Source of the DNA: Selenomonadales bacterium
Lineage (GTDB): Bacteria; Bacillota; Negativicutes; Selenomonadales; Selenomonadaceae
Length of the DNA: 64,000 nucleotides
Assembly: GCA_900769615.1 (NCBI GenBank)
Contig: CAAGHH010000009.1
Span: 1 to 64,000 of the forward strand
Direction: 5' to 3'
Shown here: positions 48,134-56,551 of the stretch, piece after piece
How positions within the stretch are numbered: position 1 is the first letter of the stretch
Layout of the letters: every line of letters begins with the position of its first letter
Notes under the pieces: generated by a model
Seen by the model: the letters and a program-made list of their open reading frames with translations, nothing else
Database searches by the model: none
Told to the model about the DNA's origin: nothing
Translations under genes and position numbers: made by a program

Positions 48134-48685
48134 ATGATAAAAGAAGTGCTGGTAGTCGAAGGCAAGATGGATGTCGTGGCCATCGAAAAAGCGGTAGAAG
48201 CAGATTGTATTATAACTGAGGGATTTAATTTAAAGCCACAGACTTTAAAAAATATTGAACAAGCCTATAAAAAACGTGGCATTATCATAATGACGGATCC
48301 GGATATGGCTGGCGAGCGAATAAGAAGCTATTTAACGCGCCGATTCCCTCAGGCCAAGCATGCCTTTGTACCGGTAGCAGATGCTACCGCTAATGATGAT
48401 ATAGGTATCGAGCAGGCTAAGCCGGAAGCAATACGAAAGGCCTTAGCTAAGGTGCGCACCCCCGGCTGGGAAGTGCAGGATTTATTTAGCAGCAAGGATT
48501 TAATATTGAATAATTTAGCTGGCAGCAGTAATGCAAGCAGCCGGCGGGCTAAATTAGGTGAGATGCTAGGATTAGGCTTTGCTAATGCTAAAACATTTTT
48601 AAAGAGGCTTAATCATTATGGCGTGACGCAGGCGGAATTTGCAGCAGCTTTAGCCAAATTAGATGGGAGGCCAGTTGATGAATAA
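48134..48685 (+). CDS. rnmV: Ribonuclease M5
   Basis: The 183-residue Toprim-domain nuclease matures 5S rRNA. VVEGKMDVVAIEKA provides the catalytic glutamate, and MTDPDMAGERIRSYLTRRFP the DxD motif. The sequence PVADATANDDIGIEQAKPEAIRKAL closes the Toprim fold and precedes an RNA-binding C-terminal domain. AAAGGAG precedes the ATG. In Firmicutes rnmV usually lies directly before rsmA, as here; its end overlaps rsmA by eight bases. Confidence 0.95.
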   Translation: MIKEVLVVEGKMDVVAIEKAVEADCIITEGFNLKPQTLKNIEQAYKKRGIIIMTDPDMAGERIRSYLTRRFPQAKHAFVPVADATANDDIGIEQAKPEAIRKALAKVRTPGWEVQDLFSSKDLILNNLAGSSNASSRRAKLGEMLGLGFANAKTFLKRLNHYGVTQAEFAAALAKLDGRPVDE

Positions 48686-49562
48686 ACAGGATGAACAGAT
48701 TATACAGCCTAAGATTGCTAGCCGAGAGGTGACAAATCATATTTTAAAGGCATTTGGGCTCAGAATGAGCAAAAAATTAGGACAAAACTTTTTAATTGAT
48801 GCCAGCATTGTGCAAGGCATCGTTGATGCAGCTGAAATTAAACCAGGTGACAGGGTATTAGAAATTGGACCAGGCATTGGTACACTGACGCAAGGCTTAG
48901 CCGAAGCTGGAGCGGAAGTAAAAGCGGTAGAGCTCGATAAAAAATTGCCAGCTGTTTTAGCTGAGACGCTTAAGGCCTATGATAATGTAACGGTAATACC
49001 GGGCGATATTTTAAAGGTTAATATTAAGGAAATAATGGGCGAAGGTCCATTTAAAGTAGCAGCTAATCTGCCTTATTATATTACAACGCCGATACTTATG
49101 ACGCTTTTGGAGCGGCATTTGCCCATTACGCATATGGTGACGATGGTACAAAAAGAAGTTGCTGATCGGATGATAGCCAAACCAGGTTCCAGAATTTATG
49201 GCGCTTTATCAGTGGCCGTACAATACTATACTGAACCCCAAATAGTATTAGATGTTCCGCCACGCTCCTTTATACCAGCACCGGAAGTAGATAGTGTGGT
49301 TATTGCTTGTAAAGTAAGAGAAAATCCAGCGGTTAAGGTAATCAGTGAAAAGATGTTCTTTAGAGTGGTAAAAGCTGCTTTTGGTCAGCGACGCAAAACC
49401 TTGGCTAATGCCTTGCGTGGCGGTGGCTTTCCGAAAGAACAGGTACGCGATGTTATGGAAAGTGCGGGGATTGACCCGACTAGACGCGGTGAGACACTGT
49501 CGTTAGCGGAATTTGCTGTCTTAGCTGATGCTTTCGCTAAATTGTTGGCAAATGCTAAATAA
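48678..49562 (+). CDS. rsmA: 16S rRNA dimethyladenosine transferase
   Basis: The 294-residue enzyme dimethylates two adjacent adenines near the 3' end of 16S rRNA (KsgA). SKKLGQNFL starts the domain, VLEIGPGIGTLTQGL binds S-adenosylmethionine, and NLPYYITTPIL is the catalytic NLPY motif; VPPRSFIPAPEVDSVV and FGQRRKTLANAL follow. GGGAGG lies eight bases before the ATG inside the end of rnmV. An in-frame start 15 bases earlier is rejected because it overlaps that site. Confidence 0.97.
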   Translation: MNKQDEQIIQPKIASREVTNHILKAFGLRMSKKLGQNFLIDASIVQGIVDAAEIKPGDRVLEIGPGIGTLTQGLAEAGAEVKAVELDKKLPAVLAETLKAYDNVTVIPGDILKVNIKEIMGEGPFKVAANLPYYITTPILMTLLERHLPITHMVTMVQKEVADRMIAKPGSRIYGALSVAVQYYTEPQIVLDVPPRSFIPAPEVDSVVIACKVRENPAVKVISEKMFFRVVKAAFGQRRKTLANALRGGGFPKEQVRDVMESAGIDPTRRGETLSLAEFAVLADAFAKLLANAK

Positions 49563-49565
49563 GTA

Positions 49566-49594
49566 TTGATACTATGTAAAATTTGTTATAGAAT
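49566..49594 (+). promoter_or_regulatory. Promoter of nhaC
   Basis: -35 TTGATA and -10 TAGAAT are separated by 17 bases, just past the rsmA stop. Confidence 0.55.
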
Positions 49595-49664
49595 TAACTT
49601 GTGTATTTGACAGATAGATTAGCGCAGCAGCTAGCTGTAATGATTAGAGAAAGTAGGTATGATA

Positions 49665-51170
49665 ATGGCACAAACAGCCTGGTCAATTTTACCACCGATT
49701 ATTACGATTGTATTGGCATTATGGACAAAAGAAGTTTATATGTCGCTTATTATTGGTATTTTTTCCGGTGCCTTGCTGTTTACTGGCGGCAATATTCTGG
49801 AGTCAATACTAACGATGTTTGCAGTAATGTCAGATAAGGTTGGCAGCAACGTCAATATTTTGGTATTTTTGGTTATTTTAGGTATTCTAGTGGCGGCGAT
49901 TGCGCGCAGTGGTGCTACTCGGGCGTATGGTGAATGGGCAGCACGGGTTATAAATGGCAAGCGCAGTGCCTCGCTGGTTACAGCACTGCTAGGAGTAGTT
50001 ATTTTTATTGATGACTATTTTAATTGCCTTACAGTTGGTACGGTTATGCGCCCCGTTACGGATAAGTTTAAAATTGCGCGCGTTAAGCTGGCGTATATAA
50101 TTGATGCTACGGCGGCACCAATCTGTATTATTGCGCCAGTTTCCAGCTGGGCAGCAGCCGTGGGCTCGTCCCTGCCTGAAGATAGCAGCATTGATGGTTT
50201 TTCACTTTTTTTACAAACGATACCATTTAATCTTTATGCTTGGCTAACGATTATTTTTATGATATTTATTATTTGGACCGGACGAGATTTTGCTACTATG
50301 AGAAAAGAAGTAAGTGCGAGTAATGCTCACTTTGTGGTTCCTAAGGAATATCAAGATGCTTCAAATATCAAAAAAGAGGATGAGGGCAATGGCAAAATTA
50401 TTGATTTGCTGCTGCCATTAGTAGTATTAATCGTAGCTTGTATTTATGGTATGCTTTATACTGGTGGCATTAATGACGGTAAATCCATAGCTGAGGCTTT
50501 TGCTAATTGTGATTCTTCTAAATCATTGGTATTGGGCTCGTTTATTGCCTTTGTCTTTACAGGTTTCTTATACCTTCCCCGCAAAGTCATAAGTTTTAAT
50601 GCTTTCTGCGATAGTTTTGGCTGGGGATTCAAGGCGATGACGCCGGCTATATTTATACTGTGTTTAGCTTGGACCTTATCTGGCATTTGCAGTGATAAAT
50701 ATTTAAATCTGGGTGGTTTTGTGGGAGGACTGGTTAGTGCCCATGCATCGGTTATGATGTTTTTGCCAGTGATATTCTTCCTCGTAGCTATTGGACTGGC
50801 TTTTGCAACCGGTACTTCCTGGGGGACATTTGGTATTTTGATTCCAATTGCGGTAGCTGTAGTTAATAATGATCCTAATATGCTGGTGTTATCAGTAACC
50901 GCTATTCTTTCAGGTGCTGTTTGTGGCGATCATGCATCACCAATTTCAGATACAACAATTTTAGCTTCGGCTGGTGCGCAATGTCATCATATAGATCATG
51001 TCAATACGCAGATTCCTTATGTGTTTACCGTTGCCGCCTGCTGTACGGCTGGCTATGTGGTCGATGGTCTTACTGCTAATGGCTGGCTGGGACTTTTGGT
51101 TAGTCTTGGTGTTTTAGCTTTGGTTATGGTATTTATAAGGGCCAGGATTCCATCCTTGGAAGCCAAATAA
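49665..51170 (+). CDS. nhaC: NhaC-family Na+/H+ antiporter
   Basis: The 501-residue inner-membrane protein has about 11-12 hydrophobic segments and family blocks: IDDYFNCLTVGTVMRPVTDK near 115, DATAAPICIIAPVSSWAA near 150, FATGTSWGTFGILIPIA near 380 and GAVCGDHASPISDTTILASAGA near 420. NhaC-family proteins exchange Na+ for H+, and relatives exchange organic acids (malate/lactate), so the exact pair is inferred. The start ATG at 49665 has a modest AGTAGG site eight bases upstream. The gene ends at a palindrome that also carries the pstB PHO-box array. Confidence 0.85.
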   Translation: MAQTAWSILPPIITIVLALWTKEVYMSLIIGIFSGALLFTGGNILESILTMFAVMSDKVGSNVNILVFLVILGILVAAIARSGATRAYGEWAARVINGKRSASLVTALLGVVIFIDDYFNCLTVGTVMRPVTDKFKIARVKLAYIIDATAAPICIIAPVSSWAAAVGSSLPEDSSIDGFSLFLQTIPFNLYAWLTIIFMIFIIWTGRDFATMRKEVSASNAHFVVPKEYQDASNIKKEDEGNGKIIDLLLPLVVLIVACIYGMLYTGGINDGKSIAEAFANCDSSKSLVLGSFIAFVFTGFLYLPRKVISFNAFCDSFGWGFKAMTPAIFILCLAWTLSGICSDKYLNLGGFVGGLVSAHASVMMFLPVIFFLVAIGLAFATGTSWGTFGILIPIAVAVVNNDPNMLVLSVTAILSGAVCGDHASPISDTTILASAGAQCHHIDHVNTQIPYVFTVAACCTAGYVVDGLTANGWLGLLVSLGVLALVMVFIRARIPSLEAK

Positions 51171-51191
51171 AAAACTCGATAAATAGGCATT

Positions 51192-51219
51192 AGTAACATA
51201 ATGTTAACAAAACCGCAAC
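51192..51219 (+). promoter_or_regulatory. PHO-box-like array upstream of pstB-phoU
   Basis: GTAACA, TTAACA and GCAACA follow each other with exactly 5-base gaps (11-base period), the arrangement of PhoB/PhoP boxes. Aligned to the pstS array, 22 of 28 bases match. A GTTTTGTT element begins 13 bases after the box, then TATGCT as a weak -10. Confidence 0.75.
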
Positions 51220-51240
51220 AATTAATTGTTGCGGTTTTGT
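51205..51240. terminator. Palindromic terminator of nhaC, overlapping the PHO-box array
   Basis: A perfect 36-base palindrome has its centre at AATT-AATT and arms AACAAAACCGCAACAATT and complement. With T-rich ends on both strands it can fold into a bidirectional terminator. Confidence 0.85.
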
Positions 51241-51280
51241 TATGCTTATCTTACGTAAAATATTAGTGGAGGATAAGCCA

Positions 51281-52036
51281 ATGAGTATAAAAATGAAAAT
51301 AGACAATTTGGATTTATATTATGGTGAGCATCAAGCTTTGTATGATGTATCGCTTGCTGTGCCGAAAAATCATGTAGTAGCTTTGATTGGACCATCTGGC
51401 TGTGGTAAATCAACGTTTTTAAGAACCTTAAATCGGATGAATGATTTAATTGATGGCGTGCATATTGATGGCGAAATTAAGCTCGATGGCAAAAGTATTT
51501 ATGAAGAAGGTACAGATCTAGTCAATTTGCGCAAACGCGTTGGCATGGTTTTCCAACGGCCCAATCCATTTCCAATGTCGATTTATGAAAATGTTGCCTA
51601 TGGTTGCCGGGTTCATGGTATGAAAAATAAAAAACGACTAGATGAAATCGTCGAAAAAAGTTTGCGGGGAGCTGCGCTTTGGGACGAAGTCAAGGATAGA
51701 TTAGATGCCTCCGCTATGGGGATGTCAGGTGGTCAGCAGCAGCGCCTGTGTATTGCTAGAGTTATGGCAGTTGAGCCGGAAGTGGTGCTTATGGATGAGC
51801 CATGTTCAGCGTTAGACCCGATATCGACGATGAAGATTGAGGAATTGGTAGCGGAGATTAAGAAGAAATTTACTATTGTAATGGTTACGCATAATATGCA
51901 GCAGGCAGCGCGGGTTTCTGATTATACGGCTTTTTTTCTCAATGGCAAATTGATAGAGCATGATAAGACAGACGTGATATTTACTAAGCCACATGACAAA
52001 AAAACGGAAGATTATATTACCGGTCGTTTTGGTTGA
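51281..52036 (+). CDS. pstB: Phosphate ABC transporter ATPase PstB
   Basis: The 251-residue ATPase powers PstSCA phosphate import. Walker A is GPSGCGKST, the Q-loop lies in GMVFQRPNPFPMSIYENV, a typical PstB signature, the ABC motif is MSGGQQQRL, and Walker B is VVLMDEPCSALDP, ending in VTHNMQQA. GGAGG lies eight bases before the ATG at 51281; an upstream frame start is rejected. Unusually it is separated from pstSCA by phoU and the oppositely oriented phoR. It is preceded by its own PHO-box-like array. Confidence 0.97.
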   Translation: MSIKMKIDNLDLYYGEHQALYDVSLAVPKNHVVALIGPSGCGKSTFLRTLNRMNDLIDGVHIDGEIKLDGKSIYEEGTDLVNLRKRVGMVFQRPNPFPMSIYENVAYGCRVHGMKNKKRLDEIVEKSLRGAALWDEVKDRLDASAMGMSGGQQQRLCIARVMAVEPEVVLMDEPCSALDPISTMKIEELVAEIKKKFTIVMVTHNMQQAARVSDYTAFFLNGKLIEHDKTDVIFTKPHDKKTEDYITGRFG

Positions 52037-52070
52037 GGTGTCGTCAAATTACTAGCGAGGTGTTTAGATT

Positions 52071-52742
52071 ATGGAACAGACTAGACAGGAATACATTCAA
52101 GCATTGCAATTAGTGCAGGATAAAGTAACTGATATGGGGAAGCTGGCACATGAAGCAGTAAAAAAAGCAGTTCGTGCGCTGCTTAATGGCGATACCACGC
52201 TTGCCAATGAAGTAATGCGTGAAGATGATCGTATCGACGATATGATTGTTGATATTGAAGATGATTGCATTCTGCTTATTGCTAAACAGCAGCCGATAGC
52301 GCATGATTTACGTGTTATCGCTACTGGTTTTAAGATCTCTACTGATATTGAGCGTATCGGGGACCATGCTTTTGATATTGCTAAGACCGTGCAGGAAGTA
52401 TTGGTTCCGCTTGATAACAAACGGATGCAATGCGTGCGGGAACTAGCAGAGTGTGCGATAAAAATGGTTGGCCAGGCCATGAAAGCTTACCATGAAAAGG
52501 ATGTTCAGCTGGCAGATGACGTCCGCAAAATGGATGTTGAAATGGATAAGATTTTTGAAAAGACCTTCTATGCATTATCAGATTTTGTAACAGATGAAGC
52601 TAGCCGGCAAGAACGGGTTACGCAGCTATTGTTTATCGCTCGTTTCTTGGAGCGCATTGGTGATCATGCAGTGAATATCGCTGAATGGGTTATTTATCTG
52701 GAGACGGCGGAACGGATTCATCATAAAAAGCATTTAGTTTGA
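52071..52742 (+). CDS. phoU: Phosphate-signalling protein PhoU
   Basis: The 223-residue protein is made of two similar three-helix halves. Each carries the metal-binding PhoU motif: ATGFKISTDIERIGDHAFDIA near 85-105 and FIARFLERIGDHAVNIAEW near 185-205. It links the Pst transporter to the PhoR kinase and prevents runaway phosphate response. It follows pstB by 34 bases in one transcript. The last nine bases overlap the 3' end of the convergent phoR gene. Confidence 0.96.
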   Translation: MEQTRQEYIQALQLVQDKVTDMGKLAHEAVKKAVRALLNGDTTLANEVMREDDRIDDMIVDIEDDCILLIAKQQPIAHDLRVIATGFKISTDIERIGDHAFDIAKTVQEVLVPLDNKRMQCVRELAECAIKMVGQAMKAYHEKDVQLADDVRKMDVEMDKIFEKTFYALSDFVTDEASRQERVTQLLFIARFLERIGDHAVNIAEWVIYLETAERIHHKKHLV

Positions 52743-54506
52743 TGCTTGGGGAAAGATCAGGGTAAAGGTAGTGCCTTTATTGATTTCACTAGTTACGCTG
52801 ATATGACCATTAAAGGTTTCCGTTAGAAATTTTACTAATGACAAACCAATGCCATTGCCACCTGATTTGCGGGCGCGGGCTTTGTCTACGCGATAAAAGC
52901 GGTCAAATATCCGTGGCAGATTTTCGGCGTCAATACCAATACCGTTATCTTTGATAGTAAAGATGACGGTATTTTTTTCATTATAGCAGGCAAGTTCAAT
53001 ATTACCGCCAGTGGGGGTGTATTTAATAGCATTTTCGGTTAAGTTGCGGATAATTTGTTCAATGAGGTCAGGTGCTGCCAGTATATAAGGTGCAGTTACT
53101 GGTTCATGCACGACTATTTTTTGCGCCTTGTTGTCAGCTAAGGTTTGCAGGTGCTTAGCAGCTTGAGTGATGATTTCACGGCAATTTACTTTAGTGCGGG
53201 GAATACTGTCACGATAGCTTTTGCTATCAAGGCGGGATAAAGTCAGCAAGCCTTTAATCAAGCGGTTCATGCGCTGAGCTTCGTTATATATCACATCGGC
53301 AAAATGTCTGGAGGTATCCGGCTCGGAAAAATCGTCTTCTCTAAGCATTTCGGCAAAACCGGAAATTGCAGTTAAGGGTGTGGCTAGTTCATGGGCGGCA
53401 TTACCGGTAAATGCCATTTGTCGTTCATGTATATCTTGCAGTAATGAAATATCATAAAATACGGCTACGGCCATTTGTTTGTCATTATCAAGGCAGCTTG
53501 AAAGATAAATTTCAAAGGTACGCGGTGGCACCCGTAAGGTTATGGTTTGAGCCTTCTCTGTTTGCATTACCCGCAAAGCCGTTTCAGACAGTATAGCATT
53601 ACCAATTACATGAATGCTATGCCGGTTTAAATCATTCAAATTGATATCAAAAAGCTTTTGCGCGCGATTATTGACATCAACAATATGACCACAGCTGTCA
53701 ATCAGCATAACAGCATTATCCATATGCTCAAGAATTAAGGTCAGCTTGTGAGTTTCAGCTTGTGATTCACGAATTTTGGCAGCTAAATTGCTGGTAAGTT
53801 TATTTATGGTATGGGAAAGCAGGTCAAATTCATCATGAGTTTTTAAGGTGAGACGCCGATTTAAATCACCGTGGGCTATAGCCAAAGCGTCTTTAGTAAT
53901 GTGTCGCAAGCGTTTTTCTTGTCGGCGTGCTAGCCAGATAGCCATAGCAATAGCAGCGACAAAGGCAATTGCCAGCGCTGCCAGGATAACACGGACAATG
54001 TCCCAATAGGCTGATTCGGCAGGGGCAAGTGAGGTTGAGGTACGGATAACGCCAGCGAGCCGCCCGTTTTCATAAATGGGAATAGCCACATAAAGCAGAT
54101 TTTCATGCAAGGTCTGACTGTAGCGGATAGCGGTGCCAATGGCATCATTTTTGCCTGATTTCAAGGCAGCTTGTACTTCACTTCTCGCCAAATGATTATC
54201 TAAATCACCAGTAGGCTCGGAGGTATCAGCCAAAACATTACCGCTTTCGTCAATGATAGTAATGCGTAAAGAGGTGTCATTACTTATTTTTTCAGCAATA
54301 TTATTTAAGTTAGTGTTTTTATAATAAAGATCGTTTTTTAAGGTTATTTCAATTATGCGAGCGTTGCGTATAAGGGAGCTTTGCAGTCGTTCTAGTGTAT
54401 TTTGATAAAAATAATGTAACAAATAAATGCCGAGCAAAGCCAAAGACGTGAGAACGACTAATAAAATAGAGGCTATTAGCCGGCGGGTTATGCCTGATTT
54501 AAACAA
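52734..54506 (-). CDS. phoR: PhoR-like phosphate-sensing histidine kinase
   Basis: The 590-residue membrane kinase has two transmembrane segments (about 10-30 and 165-190) around a periplasmic domain, then HAMP, PAS (EHMDNAVMLIDSCGHIVDVN), HisKA and an ATPase domain (NLTENAIKYTP, DNGIGID, GNGIGLSLV). This is the PhoR/PnpS plan. The H box is AHELATPLTAISGF, with alanine where most have arginine (HELRTP). The start is a TTG with AGGAGAGG six bases upstream, well supported. No phoB/phoP gene adjoins it. It lies between the two pst transcripts, divergent from pstS and convergent with phoU, which supports phosphate sensing. Confidence 0.85.
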   Translation of the reverse strand: MFKSGITRRLIASILLVVLTSLALLGIYLLHYFYQNTLERLQSSLIRNARIIEITLKNDLYYKNTNLNNIAEKISNDTSLRITIIDESGNVLADTSEPTGDLDNHLARSEVQAALKSGKNDAIGTAIRYSQTLHENLLYVAIPIYENGRLAGVIRTSTSLAPAESAYWDIVRVILAALAIAFVAAIAMAIWLARRQEKRLRHITKDALAIAHGDLNRRLTLKTHDEFDLLSHTINKLTSNLAAKIRESQAETHKLTLILEHMDNAVMLIDSCGHIVDVNNRAQKLFDINLNDLNRHSIHVIGNAILSETALRVMQTEKAQTITLRVPPRTFEIYLSSCLDNDKQMAVAVFYDISLLQDIHERQMAFTGNAAHELATPLTAISGFAEMLREDDFSEPDTSRHFADVIYNEAQRMNRLIKGLLTLSRLDSKSYRDSIPRTKVNCREIITQAAKHLQTLADNKAQKIVVHEPVTAPYILAAPDLIEQIIRNLTENAIKYTPTGGNIELACYNEKNTVIFTIKDNGIGIDAENLPRIFDRFYRVDKARARKSGGNGIGLSLVKFLTETFNGHISVTSEINKGTTFTLIFPQASN

Positions 54507-54586
54507 AAAAATCCTCTCCTGCCTATTATGTAATAAAGTAAGGTGCGTAAATTCATTTTAGCATACATTTTAGCAATTTATGACAG

Positions 54587-54640
54587 TTTACATAATCTTA
54601 ACATGACCACAACATAAAACCAGGCAAGTTTTGTTAGGAT
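54587..54640 (+). promoter_or_regulatory. PHO-box-like array and promoter of pstSCA
   Basis: TTTACA (54587), TTAACA (54598) and ACAACA (54609) recur every 11 bases, a PhoB/PhoP-box pattern. GTTTTGTT begins 13 bases after the array, and a -10-like TAGGAT ends at 54640. It lies in the region shared with the divergent phoR. Confidence 0.8.
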
Positions 54641-54707
54641 ATGACTATGAGGTTTGAAAAAATCCTTAGTAAAAGTTACGTGGATTTGCGTACAGGAGGA
54701 AAAGAAC

Positions 54708-55568
54708 ATGTGGAACAAGAAAAAAATTGCTTTGGCAATGAGTGCACTTATGGTGAGTGCGGCGATGGTATTTACCGGCTGTGGTGGTTCGCAGTCAGCT
54801 TCAAGCGGTTTGGACGCAGAAGTTTCAGGTAAGATTTCAGCCTCGGGCTCAACGGCACTGCTGCCACTTTTGAAACCAGCGCAGGAGGAATTCCAAAATA
54901 AGCATAGCAAGGTTACAGTCAATGTAGCAGGTGGCGGTTCGTTTACCGGTATGAATCAGGTTGCAGAAGGTTCCGTTGATATTGGTAACTCTGATGTTAA
55001 TCTGCCGGAAGATTATAAAGATAAAGGACTAGTTGACCATAAGGTCGTAGTTGAGCCATTTGTATTTATCGTTGATAAAGCCAATAACATTGATAATCTG
55101 ACGAAACAGCAGGTGATTGATATCCTCACGGGCAAGATTACCAACTGGAAAGAAGTTGGCGGTGCCGATCAGAAAATTACACTGGTACATCGGGCTAAAT
55201 CCTCAGGCTCCCGTGCAACTATCAGTGATGTAGTTTTAAAGGGAGCAGCGTTTACCGATGATGCTGTTATTCAGGATTCTAATGGTGCTGTTCGGGCAGC
55301 TATTGCCAGCACGCCGGGCGCTATCGGTTATGTAGATGCTCCGTATGCTGATGATTCTGTAAAGGTTTTGAAATTTGATGGCGTTGAATTCTCCGCCCAG
55401 AACATCATTGATGGTAAATATCCAATTTATGGCTATGGTCATATGTACACGAAGGGTGAGCCGACTGGTGCCGTTAAGGCTTTCATTGATTACATAATGA
55501 GCGATGAATTCCAGAACAGTCAGGTGGAAAAACTGGGCTTCATTCCAGTAAGCAAAATGAAGAAATAA
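54708..55568 (+). CDS. pstS: Phosphate-binding lipoprotein PstS
   Basis: The 286-residue lipoprotein captures phosphate outside the inner membrane. The signal peptide ends in the lipobox FTGCGG. Phosphate-binding signatures are ISASGSTALLPLL near the start of the mature part, GGGSFTGMNQVAEGSVDIGNSD (in parts GGGSFTGM and VDIGNSD), and RAKSSGSRATI. The ATG at 54708 has AGGAGG nine bases upstream; earlier in-frame starts are rejected because they would bury the signal peptide. It is first in pstSCA with a PHO-box-like array upstream. Confidence 0.96.
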   Translation: MWNKKKIALAMSALMVSAAMVFTGCGGSQSASSGLDAEVSGKISASGSTALLPLLKPAQEEFQNKHSKVTVNVAGGGSFTGMNQVAEGSVDIGNSDVNLPEDYKDKGLVDHKVVVEPFVFIVDKANNIDNLTKQQVIDILTGKITNWKEVGGADQKITLVHRAKSSGSRATISDVVLKGAAFTDDAVIQDSNGAVRAAIASTPGAIGYVDAPYADDSVKVLKFDGVEFSAQNIIDGKYPIYGYGHMYTKGEPTGAVKAFIDYIMSDEFQNSQVEKLGFIPVSKMKK

Positions 55569-55617
55569 GTCTTTTAGTGAAAATGTTAGGGTAATTTATG
55601 CAGGATAGGAGCACGGT

Positions 55618-56550
55618 ATGGAACAGGCAGTTAATTTAAGCCAGACAGGAGCAGGGGCAGGTGCCAATCATCCTGGTGGTGAACACCAGCGCCGGCTGTT
55701 TTACGACAGGTGTGGGCGGTATTTGTTTATCGCAGCTGCCTGTCTCATGACAGTGATTATCTTCTCGATTATTTTCTTTGTGGGCAGGCAGGGCTTGCTT
55801 ACCTTTTCAGAAGTTAGCCCCATTGAGTTTTTCTTTAGCTCAGCTTGGGATCCGTCCCTTGGAAAATATGGCGCTTTATCATTTATTTTAGGTTCGGTAG
55901 CGTCGACCTTGCTGGCAGTAGTATTTGGCGCTCCGCTAGGACTTTTGGGCGCGATATTCTTAGCTAAGGTGGCACCGTTATGGTTAAAACGCATTATGCG
56001 TCCAGCAACTGACTTATATGTAGCAATTCCCTCGGTCGTCTACGGCTATATTGGTCTTACTTTGCTGGTGCCATTCTTGCGCGGAATGTTTAATGTACCT
56101 ACAGGCTTTGGTGTTTTAGCCTCATCTTTGGTGCTATCGATAATGATACTGCCAACGATTTTGTCAATCAGCGTTGATGCCTTGAATGCTGTACCAAAAC
56201 CACTAGAGGAAGCATCTTTAGCCTTAGGTGCAACCTGGTGGCAAACTATGATTCATGTCATAATGCCAGCAGCAACACCAGGAATTTTGACGGCAATTGT
56301 CTTAGCTATGGCCAGAGCAGTTGGTGAAACTATGGCTGTGCAAATGCTTATCGGTAACACGCCGCAGCTGATTACTTCGGTGTTTACGCCGACTGCAACC
56401 CTTACTAGCAACATCGTGGTGGAAATGGGAAATACGCCGTTTGGTTCTGTTTGGGGTAATGCTTTATTCTTAATGGCCTTTGTACTCCTTATATTATCCT
56501 TAGCGATGATTCTTTTGATTCGTCGCTTTGGCACACGGAAGGTGGCATAA
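55618..56550 (+). CDS. pstC: Phosphate ABC transporter permease PstC
   Basis: The 310-residue protein has a glycine-rich cytosolic N terminus and six membrane helices. The EAA-type loop EEASLALGATWWQTMIHVIMPAATPGI contacts PstB (key part EASLALGATWWQT), and the conserved VGETMAVQMLIGN follows. PstC and PstA together form the channel. It follows pstS by 49 bases. Confidence 0.96.
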   Translation: MEQAVNLSQTGAGAGANHPGGEHQRRLFYDRCGRYLFIAAACLMTVIIFSIIFFVGRQGLLTFSEVSPIEFFFSSAWDPSLGKYGALSFILGSVASTLLAVVFGAPLGLLGAIFLAKVAPLWLKRIMRPATDLYVAIPSVVYGYIGLTLLVPFLRGMFNVPTGFGVLASSLVLSIMILPTILSISVDALNAVPKPLEEASLALGATWWQTMIHVIMPAATPGILTAIVLAMARAVGETMAVQMLIGNTPQLITSVFTPTATLTSNIVVEMGNTPFGSVWGNALFLMAFVLLILSLAMILLIRRFGTRKVA

Positions 56551-56551
56551 A

